DNA of 64,000 nt, from contig NZ_JAALDK010000003.1 in NCBI RefSeq assembly GCF_013366925.1, positions 791,104 through 855,103 of the forward strand. The letters run 5' to 3'. Shown piece after piece: positions 20,121 through 30,347 of this stretch. Origin of the DNA: Paraburkholderia youngii. GTDB lineage: Bacteria > Pseudomonadota > Gammaproteobacteria > Burkholderiales > Burkholderiaceae. Made by a program: the position numbers and the translations under genes. Each line of letters opens with the position of its first letter. Positions within the stretch are counted from its first letter, which is position 1. Below the pieces are notes generated by a model. It worked only from the letters and a program-made list of their open reading frames with translations, was not told where the DNA came from and made no database searches.

Positions 20121-21719
20121 ATGATTGATTACGGCAATCTCAATTGCTATCGCGGACGATCGCAGCCGCGGTCGCGGATGCGCGACGCAGCGTTGCTTCC
20201 GGCAGCAAATCGGTCTTTCGGCCGTGCCGCATCGATCACTGCCTTGCTTTCACTAGTCTATTCACTTTCCGGTTGCACAGTCGGCCCCGAATATCGCACT
20301 CCCGCGCCGCCCGCGACCGACAGCTATACACCGACGGCCCTACCCGAACACACGGTTTCGTCGCCCGGTTCGACGGGTCTTGCGCAGCAGTTCAAGGCTG
20401 GCGGCGAGCTGCCTGCACAATGGTGGAGCCTTTACCGTTGCGAGCCCCTCGACGCGCTGATACGCGAGGCCCTCTCAAATAGCCCGAATATCGCTGCAGC
20501 CCGCGCGGCGCTGCGCCACGCGAGCGAAAATCTGCGCGCGCAAACAGGGATCGATCTATATCCCGCCATCGATGTCAAGCTCAATGCTACTCGCGAAAAG
20601 CTCAATGGCACGACCCTAGGCCAGCCCCGCCTGAACAGAATACTAAGTCTGTACAACGCATCAGTGAACGTGTCCTACAACCTGGATCTCTTCGGGGCTG
20701 CACGGCACGAACTCGAGGCGCTGGGCGCGCAGGTCGACTTCCAGAGTTTGCAGCTACAGGGCACATACCTGGCGCTGTCAGCGAACATCGTCACCGCTGC
20801 GGTCAGGGAAGCTTCCCTCCGCGAGCAGATTGACGCGACCGAGCGTATCGCCACGGATGAGGAGACTCAGCTCGGTGTATTGCGTAAGCAGCTTGAGTTC
20901 GGCGGGGTGGGTCGCGTGGCCGTGCTCTCGCAGGAAACGTTGCTCGCACAAACGCGCGCTACCCTGCCGCCACTGCGGCAGTCTCTCGATCGGGCGCGAC
21001 ATCAGCTTGCCGTGCTCGCGGGTAAACCGCCTAGCGATAACAGCGTTCCCGAGTTCAGGCTGTCGATGTTCACCCTACCGCAGAGCTTACCCGTCGCCCT
21101 CCCTTCGTCGCTCGTCCGTCAACGTCCGGACATCCTGGCTGCGGAAGCCCTGCTGCGTCAGGCGAGCGCCCAGGTCGGCGTCGCAACCGCGAACATGTAT
21201 CCGCAGCTTACGCTGTCCGCAAACTACGGCCCGCAATCGTTAACGCCAGCGGGCATGCTGAAGTACGCGGACATGATCTGGAACATCGGCGCGGGACTCA
21301 CTCAGCCGATCTTTAACGGAGGCCAACTGAGCGCTAAAAGGCGCGCGGCGGAAGCCGCCTTCGATGAGGCCAACGGGCAATACAGGCAAACGATACTGCT
21401 TGCATTCGAAGATGTCGCGGACACGCTCCGCGCACTCGATCACGATGCAACCGCACTCGCCGCGCAAACCGAAGCGTGGCGTGCAGCCAGCAGCTCGCTC
21501 GAGCTGACGCGTGGCCAGTTTCGTGCCGGCGGTGTCAGTTATCTAGCTCTGCTCGATGCGCAGCGTCAATACCAGCAGACCATCGTCAATCTCACCCAGG
21601 CGCGCGCTGCACGCTACGCAGACACGGCGGCATTGTTCGAAGCACTGGGTGGCGGCTGGTGGAGCGACACTGCGAGGATCCAGACAGGACAGGCGGACTC
21701 CGATATCAACCCGCAGTGA
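20121..21719 (+). CDS. NodT-family RND outer-membrane factor lipoprotein
   Basis: This is the outer-membrane channel of a tripartite efflux pump. The 532-residue protein has a signal peptide with lipobox (SLVYSLSGCTVGPEYRTPAP, the cysteine being the likely lipidation site) after an unusually long, basic N-terminal stretch. Two TolC/OEP repeats follow: LYRCEPLDALIREALSNSPN with NVSYNLDLFGAARHELEALG, and VRQRPDILAAEALLRQASAQ with NIGAGLTQPIFNGGQLSAKR. The ATG at 20121 is used; an in-frame start a few codons upstream is possible. It is the first gene of a three-gene set with the fusion protein (94 bases downstream) and the pump. The substrate is unknown. In rhizobia such pumps beside nod genes (nodT, nolFG) have been linked to signal export or flavonoid efflux. 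Confidence 0.9.
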   Translation: MIDYGNLNCYRGRSQPRSRMRDAALLPAANRSFGRAASITALLSLVYSLSGCTVGPEYRTPAPPATDSYTPTALPEHTVSSPGSTGLAQQFKAGGELPAQWWSLYRCEPLDALIREALSNSPNIAAARAALRHASENLRAQTGIDLYPAIDVKLNATREKLNGTTLGQPRLNRILSLYNASVNVSYNLDLFGAARHELEALGAQVDFQSLQLQGTYLALSANIVTAAVREASLREQIDATERIATDEETQLGVLRKQLEFGGVGRVAVLSQETLLAQTRATLPPLRQSLDRARHQLAVLAGKPPSDNSVPEFRLSMFTLPQSLPVALPSSLVRQRPDILAAEALLRQASAQVGVATANMYPQLTLSANYGPQSLTPAGMLKYADMIWNIGAGLTQPIFNGGQLSAKRRAAEAAFDEANGQYRQTILLAFEDVADTLRALDHDATALAAQTEAWRAASSSLELTRGQFRAGGVSYLALLDAQRQYQQTIVNLTQARAARYADTAALFEALGGGWWSDTARIQTGQADSDINPQ

Positions 21720-21813
21720 ACTCTCTTTCTGCTTGCCGCGCCCCGCATGGTTTCCAATGCTGCGCGTCCAACGGGATCTGTTCCATATCAGTTTGCCGTG
21801 CAAGGACACGACG

Positions 21814-22965
21814 ATGACGACAAATAAACCAACAGCAAAACGGATGATCACCATGCTGATCTGTATGGGCGCTCTGCTTGGCGCGCTGATCGGTTTCAAC
21901 CTGTACAAGGCGCATATGATCCGGAAATTCATGGCGCACAACGCGGTGCCGGCTGCTACCGTCACGTCCGCCGTCGTGAGCTATCAGACATGGCAGCCAC
22001 AGCTTGCCGCTGTGGGCAGCCTGCGGTCCGTGCGCGGTGTCGACGTGACGAGTGAAGTGGCTGGACTAGTTCGCGAGATCGCATTCAAGTCCGGCGAGGA
22101 AGTCAAGGCCGGACAGGTGCTCGTGCGTCTGAACGACCGCTCGGACCGCGCGCAGCTCGCCTCGCTAAGAGCTGCCGCCGACCTATCGCAAACCGTCTAT
22201 AACCGCGACACAGCACAGTACGACATTCAGGCGATTGCCAGGGCGCAAGTCGATACTGATGCCGCCGACCTGAGAAGCAAACGAGCACAAGTCGAACAGC
22301 AGGCCGCACTGGTCGAGAAAAAAACGATTCGCGCCCCCTTCGCGGGACGCGTGGGCATCACGACAGTCAATCCGGGCCAGTATATCAATCCGGGCGACGC
22401 CATCGTTACATTGCAAGCTATCGATCCCATCTACGTCGACTTTCACCTGCCCCAGCAGGAACTCGGTCAACTGCAGGTGGGACAGAGCGTCGCCGTAAAT
22501 GCAAGTGCATTCGTGAGCCACGGCTTCGTGGGTAAGATCCGCGCTATCAACCCGCGCCTCGACAGCACGACGCGCAACGTGGAGGTCGAAGCGGCCCTCG
22601 ACAACCGCGAGCGCAAACTGTTGCCGGGGATGTACGCTAGCGTAAAAGTCGATGTTGGTCACGAGCAGCGCTACCTGACACTGCCGCAAACGGCAATCAC
22701 TTACAATCCCTACGGGGCAACAGTTTTCGTCATCAAACCGGGCGAGCATAAGGACGCACGCGGCAAAACGATGCCCGTTGCGCAACAAATCTTCGTAACG
22801 CCAGGACCCACGCGCGGCGATCAGGTTGCGATCCTGAAGGGCTTAGACGAAGGCGCACTAGTGGTAACGAGCGGCCAGCTCAAGCTGAAGAACGGCACAC
22901 CGCTCGTGATCGACAATCGCGTGTTGCCGGCAGACAGTCCTGCTCCGACGCCCCAAGAACAATAA
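21814..22965 (+). CDS. RND efflux membrane fusion (periplasmic adaptor) protein
   Basis: This adaptor links the inner-membrane RND pump to the outer-membrane channel. The 383-residue protein has one N-terminal membrane segment (MLICMGALLGALIGFNLY), a lipoyl half-motif (VRSVRG-like entry then EVAGLVREIAFKSGEEVKAG), a short alpha-helical hairpin rich in Gln and Arg, a second lipoyl half (TIRAPFAGRVGITTVNPGQY), then a beta-barrel and a membrane-proximal domain. The start at 21814 gives MTTNKPTAKRMITML. It ends 11 bases before the pump gene, so the two are co-transcribed. Confidence 0.92.
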   Translation: MTTNKPTAKRMITMLICMGALLGALIGFNLYKAHMIRKFMAHNAVPAATVTSAVVSYQTWQPQLAAVGSLRSVRGVDVTSEVAGLVREIAFKSGEEVKAGQVLVRLNDRSDRAQLASLRAAADLSQTVYNRDTAQYDIQAIARAQVDTDAADLRSKRAQVEQQAALVEKKTIRAPFAGRVGITTVNPGQYINPGDAIVTLQAIDPIYVDFHLPQQELGQLQVGQSVAVNASAFVSHGFVGKIRAINPRLDSTTRNVEVEAALDNRERKLLPGMYASVKVDVGHEQRYLTLPQTAITYNPYGATVFVIKPGEHKDARGKTMPVAQQIFVTPGPTRGDQVAILKGLDEGALVVTSGQLKLKNGTPLVIDNRVLPADSPAPTPQEQ

Positions 22966-22976
22966 GAGTTCCTCAG

Positions 22977-25900
22977 ATGGATTTCACCGATATCTTTATC
23001 AAACGGCCGGTCCTCGCGTCCGTGGTGAGCCTGTTCATCCTCGTGCTGGGCTTACGTTCCCTGTCGACACTCAAGGTTAGCGAATATCCCCAGACTGGCA
23101 CTGGCGTCGTTACCATCACCACCTCGTACTATGGCGCTAGCGCCGAGACGATGGCCGGCTTCGTTACTCAGCCGCTCGAAGCCGCGATCGCACAGGTGCA
23201 AGGCATCGATTACATGTCGTCGAAGAGTAGCACGGGTGTCTCAAGTATCACCGCGACTCTCCGCCTGAACTACGATCCGAACCGCGCGCTAACAGAGATC
23301 AACACCCAAATCGCGTCTATGCGGAACCAGTTGCCACCCCAAGCGCAACAGCCAGTGTTGACGATTCAGGTCGGCCAGACTACTGACACGATATATATGG
23401 GCTTCTACAGCGATGTCCTGCCAAGCAACAACGTCACGGACTATCTGCTGCGCGTTGTCAAGCCGAAGCTCGATTCAATTCAGGGCGTGCAAACCGCAGA
23501 GGTTCTCGGCGGCCGTCAGTTCGCGTTGCGCGCGTGGCTTGATTCCACCAAGCTCGCAGCGCACAACGTGACGGCTTCTGACGTCTACACCGCACTCGGC
23601 AACAACAACTATCTGGCGACGCTCGGAGCAACCAAAGGCCAGATGACCAGCGTCAGTCTAAACGCCGGTACCGATCTGCATTCCGTCGAAGACTTCAGGA
23701 AGCTGGTTATCAAGCAGAAGAACGGCGCGATCGTACGCCTAGAGGATGTCGCCAATGTTGTGTTGGGTGCGGACAACTACGACTCCAATGTCGCTTTTAG
23801 TGGAAAACGCTCGGTGTTCATTGGGATCAAGGTAGCGCCCGACGCGAACCTGCTCGAAGTAGCGAAACGCGTCAAAGCTGTGTTCCCTGATCTGCAGAAG
23901 CACCTCCCCACGGGTGTGTCGAGCGACATCGTCTATGATGCCACGGACTTTATCGAGACTGCCATCGACGAAGTGGTGAAGACGCTCGTCGAGGCACTAC
24001 TGATCGTAACGCTAGTGATTTACCTGTTCTTCGGCAGCTTCCGCGCGGTGATAGTGCCCTTGTTCGCGATGCCGCTGTCTCTGATCGGCACATTCTTTAC
24101 GATGCAGTTGCTCGGCTACTCCATTAATCTACTGACGCTGCTCGCGCTGGTGCTCGCGGTCGGACTCGTGGTCGATGACGCGATCATCGTGGTTGAGAAT
24201 TTCGACCGACACCTGACGACCGGGGGCAAGCGTCCCTTCGATGCCGCGCTCATCGCCGCGCGTGAACTCAGTGGCCCGATACTCGCAATGACTGTTGTGT
24301 TGATTGCCGTCTATCTCCCCATTGGCTTCCAAGGCGGACTGACGGGCGCACTGTTCACGGAGTTCGCATTTACACTGGCAAGCGCGGTCACTATGTCGGG
24401 CGTGGTCGCGCTAAGCCTATCGCCAATGATGTGCTCGCGACTCTTTCATCACGAGCAGCAACCCGGACGCTTCAACCGTCTCGTCCATCAGCAGTTTGAG
24501 AAAGTTCACCGGGGTTATATGCGGCTCCTGCGCTCGATACTGGACACATGGACCGTATTCGTCGTGATGGGTGCAATACTGTTATGCGGGACCATCTATT
24601 TATTTGCGACGTCACAGTCCGAACTCGCCCCCCAGGAGGACCAAGGCATCGTACTGTCGCTGATCCAGGGACCACCCAATGCGACGATTCAACAGATGCA
24701 GATGTATGCCGACCAGGTTTTCCAGATATCTAAGCAATTGCCCGAGTATGCGCAGATGTTTCAGTTGACAGGCGCGCCGACATTGAATCAGGGCTTCGGC
24801 GGCGTGCTCTTCACGACATGGGACAGACGAAAGAGAGGTGCCTCCGAGTTGCAACAGGAGCTTCAACAGAAGTGGAATGGCATCGCCGGCGCGCGAGTTG
24901 CTGCTTTCCAGCTTCCACCCCTGCCCGGTGCGCAAGGCTTCCCGGTGCAGTTCGTGATCAACACGACGGAGCCTTTCGATAACCTCAACGAAGTGACCCA
25001 AGCGGTTTTGCAACAGGCGCGCGAAAGCGGCATGTTCCTCTTTGTCGACAGTGACCTAAAGATCGACAAGCCCGAGACCGTTCTGATGGTCGACCGCGAC
25101 AAGGTCGCCTCGCTCGGCCTTACGCAAAGCGACATGGGACAGGCGCTCGGAGCTGCGCTCGGTGGTAACTACGCGAACTATTTCTCGGTCGCCGGCCGTT
25201 CGTACAAGGTGATTCCCCAGCTTCAGCAGGTCGACCGAATGAACCCATCGCAGCTATTAGACTACAACCTACGCACTTCCGACGGCAGTATGATTCCTGC
25301 TTCGACTGTCTCGCATCTGAAGTCGACGGTTGTGCCCGAATCCATCAACCATTTTCAGCAAATGAATTCGGCAACGATCTCGGCCGTAGCCGCACCCCGC
25401 GTTTCGCAGGGCGAAGTACTCGAGTTCCTGCGCAACGCCACAACCCGCGTCGCTCCCTCAGGATACAACATGGACTATTCCGGACTTTCGCGCCAATTCA
25501 TGCACGAGTCCGGCGGCTTCCTAATCACTCTGATGTTCGCAGCGGTCATTGTGTTCCTTGCACTCGCGGCGCAGTTTGAAAGCTTCCGCGATCCCATCGT
25601 CATTCTGGTATCAGTGCCGTTGGCGTTGTTCGGTGCGCTGATCTTCATTAACATCGGCGTTTCCACGCTCAACATCTACACGCAAGTCGGACTGGTCACA
25701 CTCATGGGGCTTATCAGCAAGCATGGCATTCTCATCGTGCAGTTCGCGAATGAGTTACAGCGTTCAGGCCGCAGCAAGCGCGAAGCTCTTGAAGAAGCGG
25801 CAGGCGGGCGCCTGCGCCCGATCGTCATGACTACAGCCGCCATGGTGCTTGGTGTTCTGCCGCTAGTGATTGCGTCCGGCGCCGGCGCGGCAGGGCGCAA

Positions 25901-26024
25901 CGCGATCGGGCTGGTAATATTCACAGGACTGTCGATCGGCACTCTGTTCACACTGTTCGTTGTCCCGTCGATGTACATGTTGTTAGGTGCAGAACATCAC
26001 GAGAAAACAACAGCAATGACGTGA
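22977..26024 (+). CDS. RND (HAE1 family) inner-membrane efflux pump
   Basis: This proton-driven exporter is 1015 residues long, the normal size. It starts MDFTDIFIKRPVLASVVSLF (TM1). It has two large periplasmic loops, and TM4 carries the proton-relay pair in VGLVVDDAIIVVENFDRHL. The GxLGxx-type porter text SELAPQEDQGIVLSLIQGP precedes the second half, and the last helices end with RLRPIVMTTAAMVLGVLPL. It forms a complete pump with the two genes upstream. The closest known context is the nolFGHI/nodT type of symbiotic efflux systems. No regulator gene of the TetR type is adjacent, which suggests control from elsewhere, possibly read-through from the nod operon (inference). Confidence 0.95.
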   Translation: MDFTDIFIKRPVLASVVSLFILVLGLRSLSTLKVSEYPQTGTGVVTITTSYYGASAETMAGFVTQPLEAAIAQVQGIDYMSSKSSTGVSSITATLRLNYDPNRALTEINTQIASMRNQLPPQAQQPVLTIQVGQTTDTIYMGFYSDVLPSNNVTDYLLRVVKPKLDSIQGVQTAEVLGGRQFALRAWLDSTKLAAHNVTASDVYTALGNNNYLATLGATKGQMTSVSLNAGTDLHSVEDFRKLVIKQKNGAIVRLEDVANVVLGADNYDSNVAFSGKRSVFIGIKVAPDANLLEVAKRVKAVFPDLQKHLPTGVSSDIVYDATDFIETAIDEVVKTLVEALLIVTLVIYLFFGSFRAVIVPLFAMPLSLIGTFFTMQLLGYSINLLTLLALVLAVGLVVDDAIIVVENFDRHLTTGGKRPFDAALIAARELSGPILAMTVVLIAVYLPIGFQGGLTGALFTEFAFTLASAVTMSGVVALSLSPMMCSRLFHHEQQPGRFNRLVHQQFEKVHRGYMRLLRSILDTWTVFVVMGAILLCGTIYLFATSQSELAPQEDQGIVLSLIQGPPNATIQQMQMYADQVFQISKQLPEYAQMFQLTGAPTLNQGFGGVLFTTWDRRKRGASELQQELQQKWNGIAGARVAAFQLPPLPGAQGFPVQFVINTTEPFDNLNEVTQAVLQQARESGMFLFVDSDLKIDKPETVLMVDRDKVASLGLTQSDMGQALGAALGGNYANYFSVAGRSYKVIPQLQQVDRMNPSQLLDYNLRTSDGSMIPASTVSHLKSTVVPESINHFQQMNSATISAVAAPRVSQGEVLEFLRNATTRVAPSGYNMDYSGLSRQFMHESGGFLITLMFAAVIVFLALAAQFESFRDPIVILVSVPLALFGALIFINIGVSTLNIYTQVGLVTLMGLISKHGILIVQFANELQRSGRSKREALEEAAGGRLRPIVMTTAAMVLGVLPLVIASGAGAAGRNAIGLVIFTGLSIGTLFTLFVVPSMYMLLGAEHHEKTTAMT

Positions 26025-26099
26025 CCGCCATCAACTGTGCAATTTTTCGCGCACTCCTCGCGCCGCGGTGTGGCTGGAGCAAGCAGCTTGCGATGACTG

Positions 26100-26660
26100 C
26101 AAGGACTGCCTTCACGCGGCGAACAGGCGGTGACCGTGCCCGGCACGCAGGCCGCAACAATCGTCATGCCACGTCTGGCCCAGCAACTCGCGTCCTTGCG
26201 CAAGCAACGCGACGAGGTCGCCAGCGAAGTAGAACGCCTGGTACATGCACACCCTCTTTGGCCGGTCCTGACCAGTATGCCCGGAGTCGGCGTCAGGACC
26301 GCCGCCAGACTCCTCACTGAAGTCGCTCACAAAGCCTTTGCTTCAGCCGCGCATCTCGCCGCCTACGCCGGCCTCGCCCCGGTCACACGACGCTCAGGTT
26401 TGCCCATCCGTGGCGAGCATCCATCCAGACGGGGCAACAAGGTGCTCAAGAGAGCGCTCTTCCTCTCGGCCTTTGCCGCCTTGCGAGATCCAGTCTCGAC
26501 GGACTATTACGCTCGTTAGGTCCAGCAGGGCAAGCGCCACAATCAAGCGCTCATTGCCCTTGCCAGACGACGCTGCGACGTGTTGTTCGCGATGCTGCGC
26601 GACGGCACTTCTAACAACCGAAATCCGCCCCTAACGCTTGACGAACGACATAGGCCCCCC
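26100..26660 (+). pseudogene. IS110-family transposase remnant (C-terminal part)
   Basis: The frame from about 26130 encodes the C-terminal transposase_20 domain: LTSMPGVGVRTAARLLTEVA, LAAYAGLAPVTRRSG, RGEHPSRRGNKVLKRALFLS. An in-frame TAG at 26517-26519 interrupts it, replacing the Lys expected after YYAR. Translation past it (QQGKRHNQALIALARRRCDV) stays homologous to about 26625. The N-terminal DEDD catalytic half is missing. It is an old fragment just after the RND operon. Confidence 0.75.
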
Positions 26661-27193
26661 CGCATCCGCTGACCACGCACGTACACTGGCCCACAGCAAT
26701 GGTATGGCTCACTCGTTCTTGAAGACGATGTGCGTTTCCCCGGGGTTACAGGGCTACTCCACCCCAGGCCCCCAACCCGCAATTGAGTCCAGTCCGAAAG
26801 CTATATGCCCATGGCGTCTCGTCGTCAAGTTAGTCGATATCGAGCACGAGGTAATCTTTTGCAGTCGACATCCTGACGCTCGCCTCGTTGCGACATTGCC
26901 TTCACGTCTTCTCAAGCGATGTTTAGGCAACTCGGCGGCGACAAAAAATAGACGACCGGTTGTGACCTCACGATATCTTTTCACAAGCATCAATTTTATT
27001 TGTTTGATCCTGAGGCAGACGATTTGCTATCGTGGCATTCACGGGTATTAAAGATAAATAGCGGTTTGCCCTGACAGACAACGGAGTTATTGGCAACGAA
27101 ATAAGCAATCTTTACCTCTCTTATCTAATTCGTAGCGTTAATCTCAGCGATCGTCTTTTGGACGGGTAGAGGTACTCCAAAGGGAGATAATTC
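26661..27193. other. Intergenic region upstream of iaaM
   Basis: There is no convincing coding frame. The last 150 bases are AT-rich and should hold the iaaM promoter. I looked for a nod box and a canonical -24/-12 promoter. The nearest match, TGGCAACGAAATAAGCA around 27091-27107, has an 11-base rather than 10-base spacing. Confidence 0.45.
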
Positions 27194-28882
27194 ATGAAAA
27201 ACTGCGCCGCATCTTCACAAATTGCATCACCGACTATTGACCTATTGTACGACTACGCTCCTTTCCTCGAGATTTGCAAATCAGAAGGAGCAATTGGTTC
27301 GTTTTCACCCAGTGTACAGACGCCGCGGGTTGCAATCGTGGGGGCCGGCATTAGCGGGCTTCTGGCCGCGGCAGAATTGATGCGAGCAGGTGTCACCGAT
27401 GTCACCGTGTTTGAAGCCCGCGATCGCATCGGAGGTAGAGTATGGTCACAACCTTTTGATCCACGGTACCCGCATCTCATTGCTGAAATGGGTGCAATGA
27501 GATTTCCTCCGAGTGCGACCGGTCTTTTTCATTACCTTGACAGATACGGCATTTCGACGACAGCCTCTTTCCCGGATCCAGGAATGGTCGATACCGAATT
27601 GCACTATCGCGGTACTCGCCATATCTGGCGCGCGGGAGAACCGCCGCCCCCATTATTCAGAGTCGTCTACGAAGGCTGGAGAACCTTTTTGCAGGAAGGA
27701 TGCGTGATCAACGGTACGTCTCTAGTTGCTCCCGCAAAAATCACCGCAATGTTGAGGTCAGGCCGGTTTGAGAAAGCCCGAGCGGAATGGCAAACGTGGC
27801 TCGACGTGTTTCGTGACAGTTCTTTCTACGCAGCCATCGTGGCCATCTTCACTGGATCTCGCCCGCCCGGAGACATCCGCTGGGAACGGCCTGACGACTT
27901 TGAACTATTCGGTTCTTTGGGCATAGGCTCTGGAGGCTTCCTTCCTGTTTATCAGGCGGCATTCACCGAAATACTGCGGCTCGTCATCAATGGCTACATG
28001 GACGATCAGCGCTTGGTCTCTTGCGGAATTTCTACACTAGCTGAGTGCCTCGCAGCAGAGAAGATCGGAGAATGCACCGTTGCTGACCGGGTTCGCTTCA
28101 ATGGCGTGGGCCGCATCTACAAAGAAGACGGAAAGATAAGGCTGATAACTGACGCGGGCGAAATCATGACCTTTGACCGAGTTATCGTTACCAGCAACAC
28201 AAGGACAATGCAGATGGTTCACGGCCTGACCGACGACGAGACGTTTCTCAGTCGAGACGTCTCACGAGCCGTTAGAGAAACGCATCTCACCGGGTCATCA
28301 AAACTATTCATGCTTACACATGGTAAATTTTGGCTCGGTAACGATTTGCCAGTCACAATTCAATCTGACAGTTTTGCGCGCGGGGTATATTGCCTTGACT
28401 ACGAGCCCGATAAGCCAGACGGTCCAGGTGTAGTTTTGCTTAGCTACACGTGGGAGGACGACGCGCACAAGCTACTAAGTGTCCCCGACAAAAAGCAGCG
28501 CTGCGAGCGTTTTGTTGACGCCCTTGCTACATTCAACCCTGAACTTGCGCGGCACCTGACTCCCGTGGATGATGACTACGAGCATGCCATCCTTCACCAT
28601 GACTGGTTGACTGACCCCCATTCTTCCGGTGCGTTTAAACTCAACTATCCCGGTGAAGATGTGTACTCACAGCGGCTTTTTTTTCAATATCAGACGGCAA
28701 ACGACCTTGCAACGGATACTGGCCTATATTTGGCTGGATGTGGTTGTTCATTCACCGGTGGTTGGATCGAGGGGGCGGTCCAGACAGCTATCAATAGCGC
28801 CTGCGCCGTTATACGCAGTACAGGCGGAGACCTTGTACGGGGCAATCCTCTCGACGAAATACGCAGTGCCTATCACTACTGA
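27194..28882 (+). CDS. iaaM: Tryptophan 2-monooxygenase (indole-3-acetamide forming)
   Basis: IaaM oxidatively decarboxylates tryptophan to indole-3-acetamide, the first step of the two-step bacterial auxin pathway. The 562-residue flavoprotein has the FAD-binding Rossmann motif VAIVGAGISGLLAAAELMRA with VFEARDRIGGRVWSQPFDPR and the family-specific HLIAEMGAMRFPPSATGLFH. Its C-terminal FAD-contact region is LYLAGCGCSFTGGWIEGAVQ. Length is close to the Pseudomonas savastanoi enzyme. The ATG at 27194 has a strong AAAGGGAG ribosome site. iaaH follows after 39 bases, so the pathway is complete in one operon. Confidence 0.92.
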   Translation: MKNCAASSQIASPTIDLLYDYAPFLEICKSEGAIGSFSPSVQTPRVAIVGAGISGLLAAAELMRAGVTDVTVFEARDRIGGRVWSQPFDPRYPHLIAEMGAMRFPPSATGLFHYLDRYGISTTASFPDPGMVDTELHYRGTRHIWRAGEPPPPLFRVVYEGWRTFLQEGCVINGTSLVAPAKITAMLRSGRFEKARAEWQTWLDVFRDSSFYAAIVAIFTGSRPPGDIRWERPDDFELFGSLGIGSGGFLPVYQAAFTEILRLVINGYMDDQRLVSCGISTLAECLAAEKIGECTVADRVRFNGVGRIYKEDGKIRLITDAGEIMTFDRVIVTSNTRTMQMVHGLTDDETFLSRDVSRAVRETHLTGSSKLFMLTHGKFWLGNDLPVTIQSDSFARGVYCLDYEPDKPDGPGVVLLSYTWEDDAHKLLSVPDKKQRCERFVDALATFNPELARHLTPVDDDYEHAILHHDWLTDPHSSGAFKLNYPGEDVYSQRLFFQYQTANDLATDTGLYLAGCGCSFTGGWIEGAVQTAINSACAVIRSTGGDLVRGNPLDEIRSAYHY

Positions 28883-28921
28883 TATCGCATGCACTGACGA
28901 CACGCTATTTTGGAACTATTT

Positions 28922-30265
28922 ATGTATTCGGAAGACACTCTGCAATCGCTTTGTGATGGTATACGCGATGGTGAAATCTCTGCGGATGACATGCGGAAGC
29001 ACGCAATTAGCGCCAATGCTAATCAGTCGAAGCTGAATTGTTTCATTGGTAGTCGCGACCTCGATGCGCATTTCGCAAGGCCGAATGATGTGCTGAAAGG
29101 TGCACCACTCTATGGCATCCCCTTCTCATTGAAAGACAATATTTGTGCTAACGGGCTTCCAGTAACTGCCGGTACGCCAGGGATGGAAGGATGCATAGCG
29201 ACACGCGATGCCATTATCGTCCGAAAACTGAAATCCTTGGGTGCAGTCGTCGCCGGTAAGAACAATATGCATGAACTTAGTTTTGGCATCACATCGGTCA
29301 ATCCGAGGTGGGGAACGGTGGGCAACCCGACGGCTCCGGGATATCTGGCGGGCGGAAGCAGTGGCGGTTGCGCGGCCGCGGTGGCTGCCGGGATCGTTCC
29401 GATGGCGATCGGAACTGACACTGGCGGCTCAGTGCGGATACCGGCCGCCTTCTGTGGCATTGTCGGCTTCAGGCCTACAAGCGGTCACTGGTCTTCAGCT
29501 GGAATCGTTCCAGTTTCTCGCACTAAAGATTCACCTGGGCTTTTGACGCGCACCGCGAAGGACGCGTTGATGATATATGAGCTGCTGTCAACCGGTACTC
29601 GCCCTCCGGCAAAACAGATGAGTACTCCTTGCCGCATAGGACTTCCGGCGTCCATGTGGAGTGACATCAATGAAGATGTCCGAAAGCATTGTTGGCATGC
29701 GATCACGCGTCTCATCCGCGCGGGGTTCGAGTGCGTTGATCTGGACGACTCTGCTGTTGCTGACTTAAATAGGATTGGAACCTTCACCATTCCCGTTTAC
29801 GAATTCTTCATGGACTTTCCACGCACATTGCTTTCCTTCGGTTGGGCTAACAGGATAAATACGATATTCGATAACATCCGTGATGAAGCTGTCCGCAACA
29901 TCGTCCACAGTAACCTCAGTGCGCAGCTGATCTCTGCGGCGGATTATTCTTTTGCGATTCAGAATGTGGGCCTTTTGCGTCAACAAATGAAAAACCTGTT
30001 CACCACCCAAGGTATCGATTTTCTCGCATACCCGACGGTTCCGCGCAGCGTTCCCCACTGTAGCGATGCCGGGCGGCCCGAACTTTTCTCGGAGGTGATA
30101 CGTAATACCGACTTGGCCAGCAATGCCGCGATGCCCTCGATTACGCTTCCTGTTGCTCCGCATGGCGCATTGCCCGTTGGTTTGAGCCTTGACGCACCAC
30201 GAGGTCAGGACCGCCGCCTCTTGACTATGGCAACGTCTGTAGAAGACGTTCTGAATTCGTCGTAA
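28922..30265 (+). CDS. iaaH: Indoleacetamide hydrolase (amidase)
   Basis: IaaH hydrolyses indole-3-acetamide to the auxin indole-3-acetic acid. The 447-residue protein is an amidase-signature enzyme: the catalytic Lys is in PFSLKDNICANGLPV, and the signature GGSSGGCAAAVAAGIVPMAI leads to TDTGGSVRIPAAFCGIVGFR with the nucleophilic Ser. The paired iaaM gene directs the specific annotation; by sequence alone it could be another amidase. I use the ATG at 28922 (MYSEDTLQSLCDG). A TTG four codons earlier lacks support. Confidence 0.9.
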   Translation: MYSEDTLQSLCDGIRDGEISADDMRKHAISANANQSKLNCFIGSRDLDAHFARPNDVLKGAPLYGIPFSLKDNICANGLPVTAGTPGMEGCIATRDAIIVRKLKSLGAVVAGKNNMHELSFGITSVNPRWGTVGNPTAPGYLAGGSSGGCAAAVAAGIVPMAIGTDTGGSVRIPAAFCGIVGFRPTSGHWSSAGIVPVSRTKDSPGLLTRTAKDALMIYELLSTGTRPPAKQMSTPCRIGLPASMWSDINEDVRKHCWHAITRLIRAGFECVDLDDSAVADLNRIGTFTIPVYEFFMDFPRTLLSFGWANRINTIFDNIRDEAVRNIVHSNLSAQLISAADYSFAIQNVGLLRQQMKNLFTTQGIDFLAYPTVPRSVPHCSDAGRPELFSEVIRNTDLASNAAMPSITLPVAPHGALPVGLSLDAPRGQDRRLLTMATSVEDVLNSS

Positions 30266-30347
30266 CACGACTGCCATCTTCACTGCGAAAGGTTTCATGC
30301 GCAGGCAGCAGCAATCGATTCGCACACCGTTTCGGAGGCGGTAGCCA

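Noticed and set aside
26661..27193. nod box or -24/-12 promoter upstream of iaaM
   Set aside because: No ATC-N9-GAT arrangement fits, and the best GG/GC pair has the wrong spacing.
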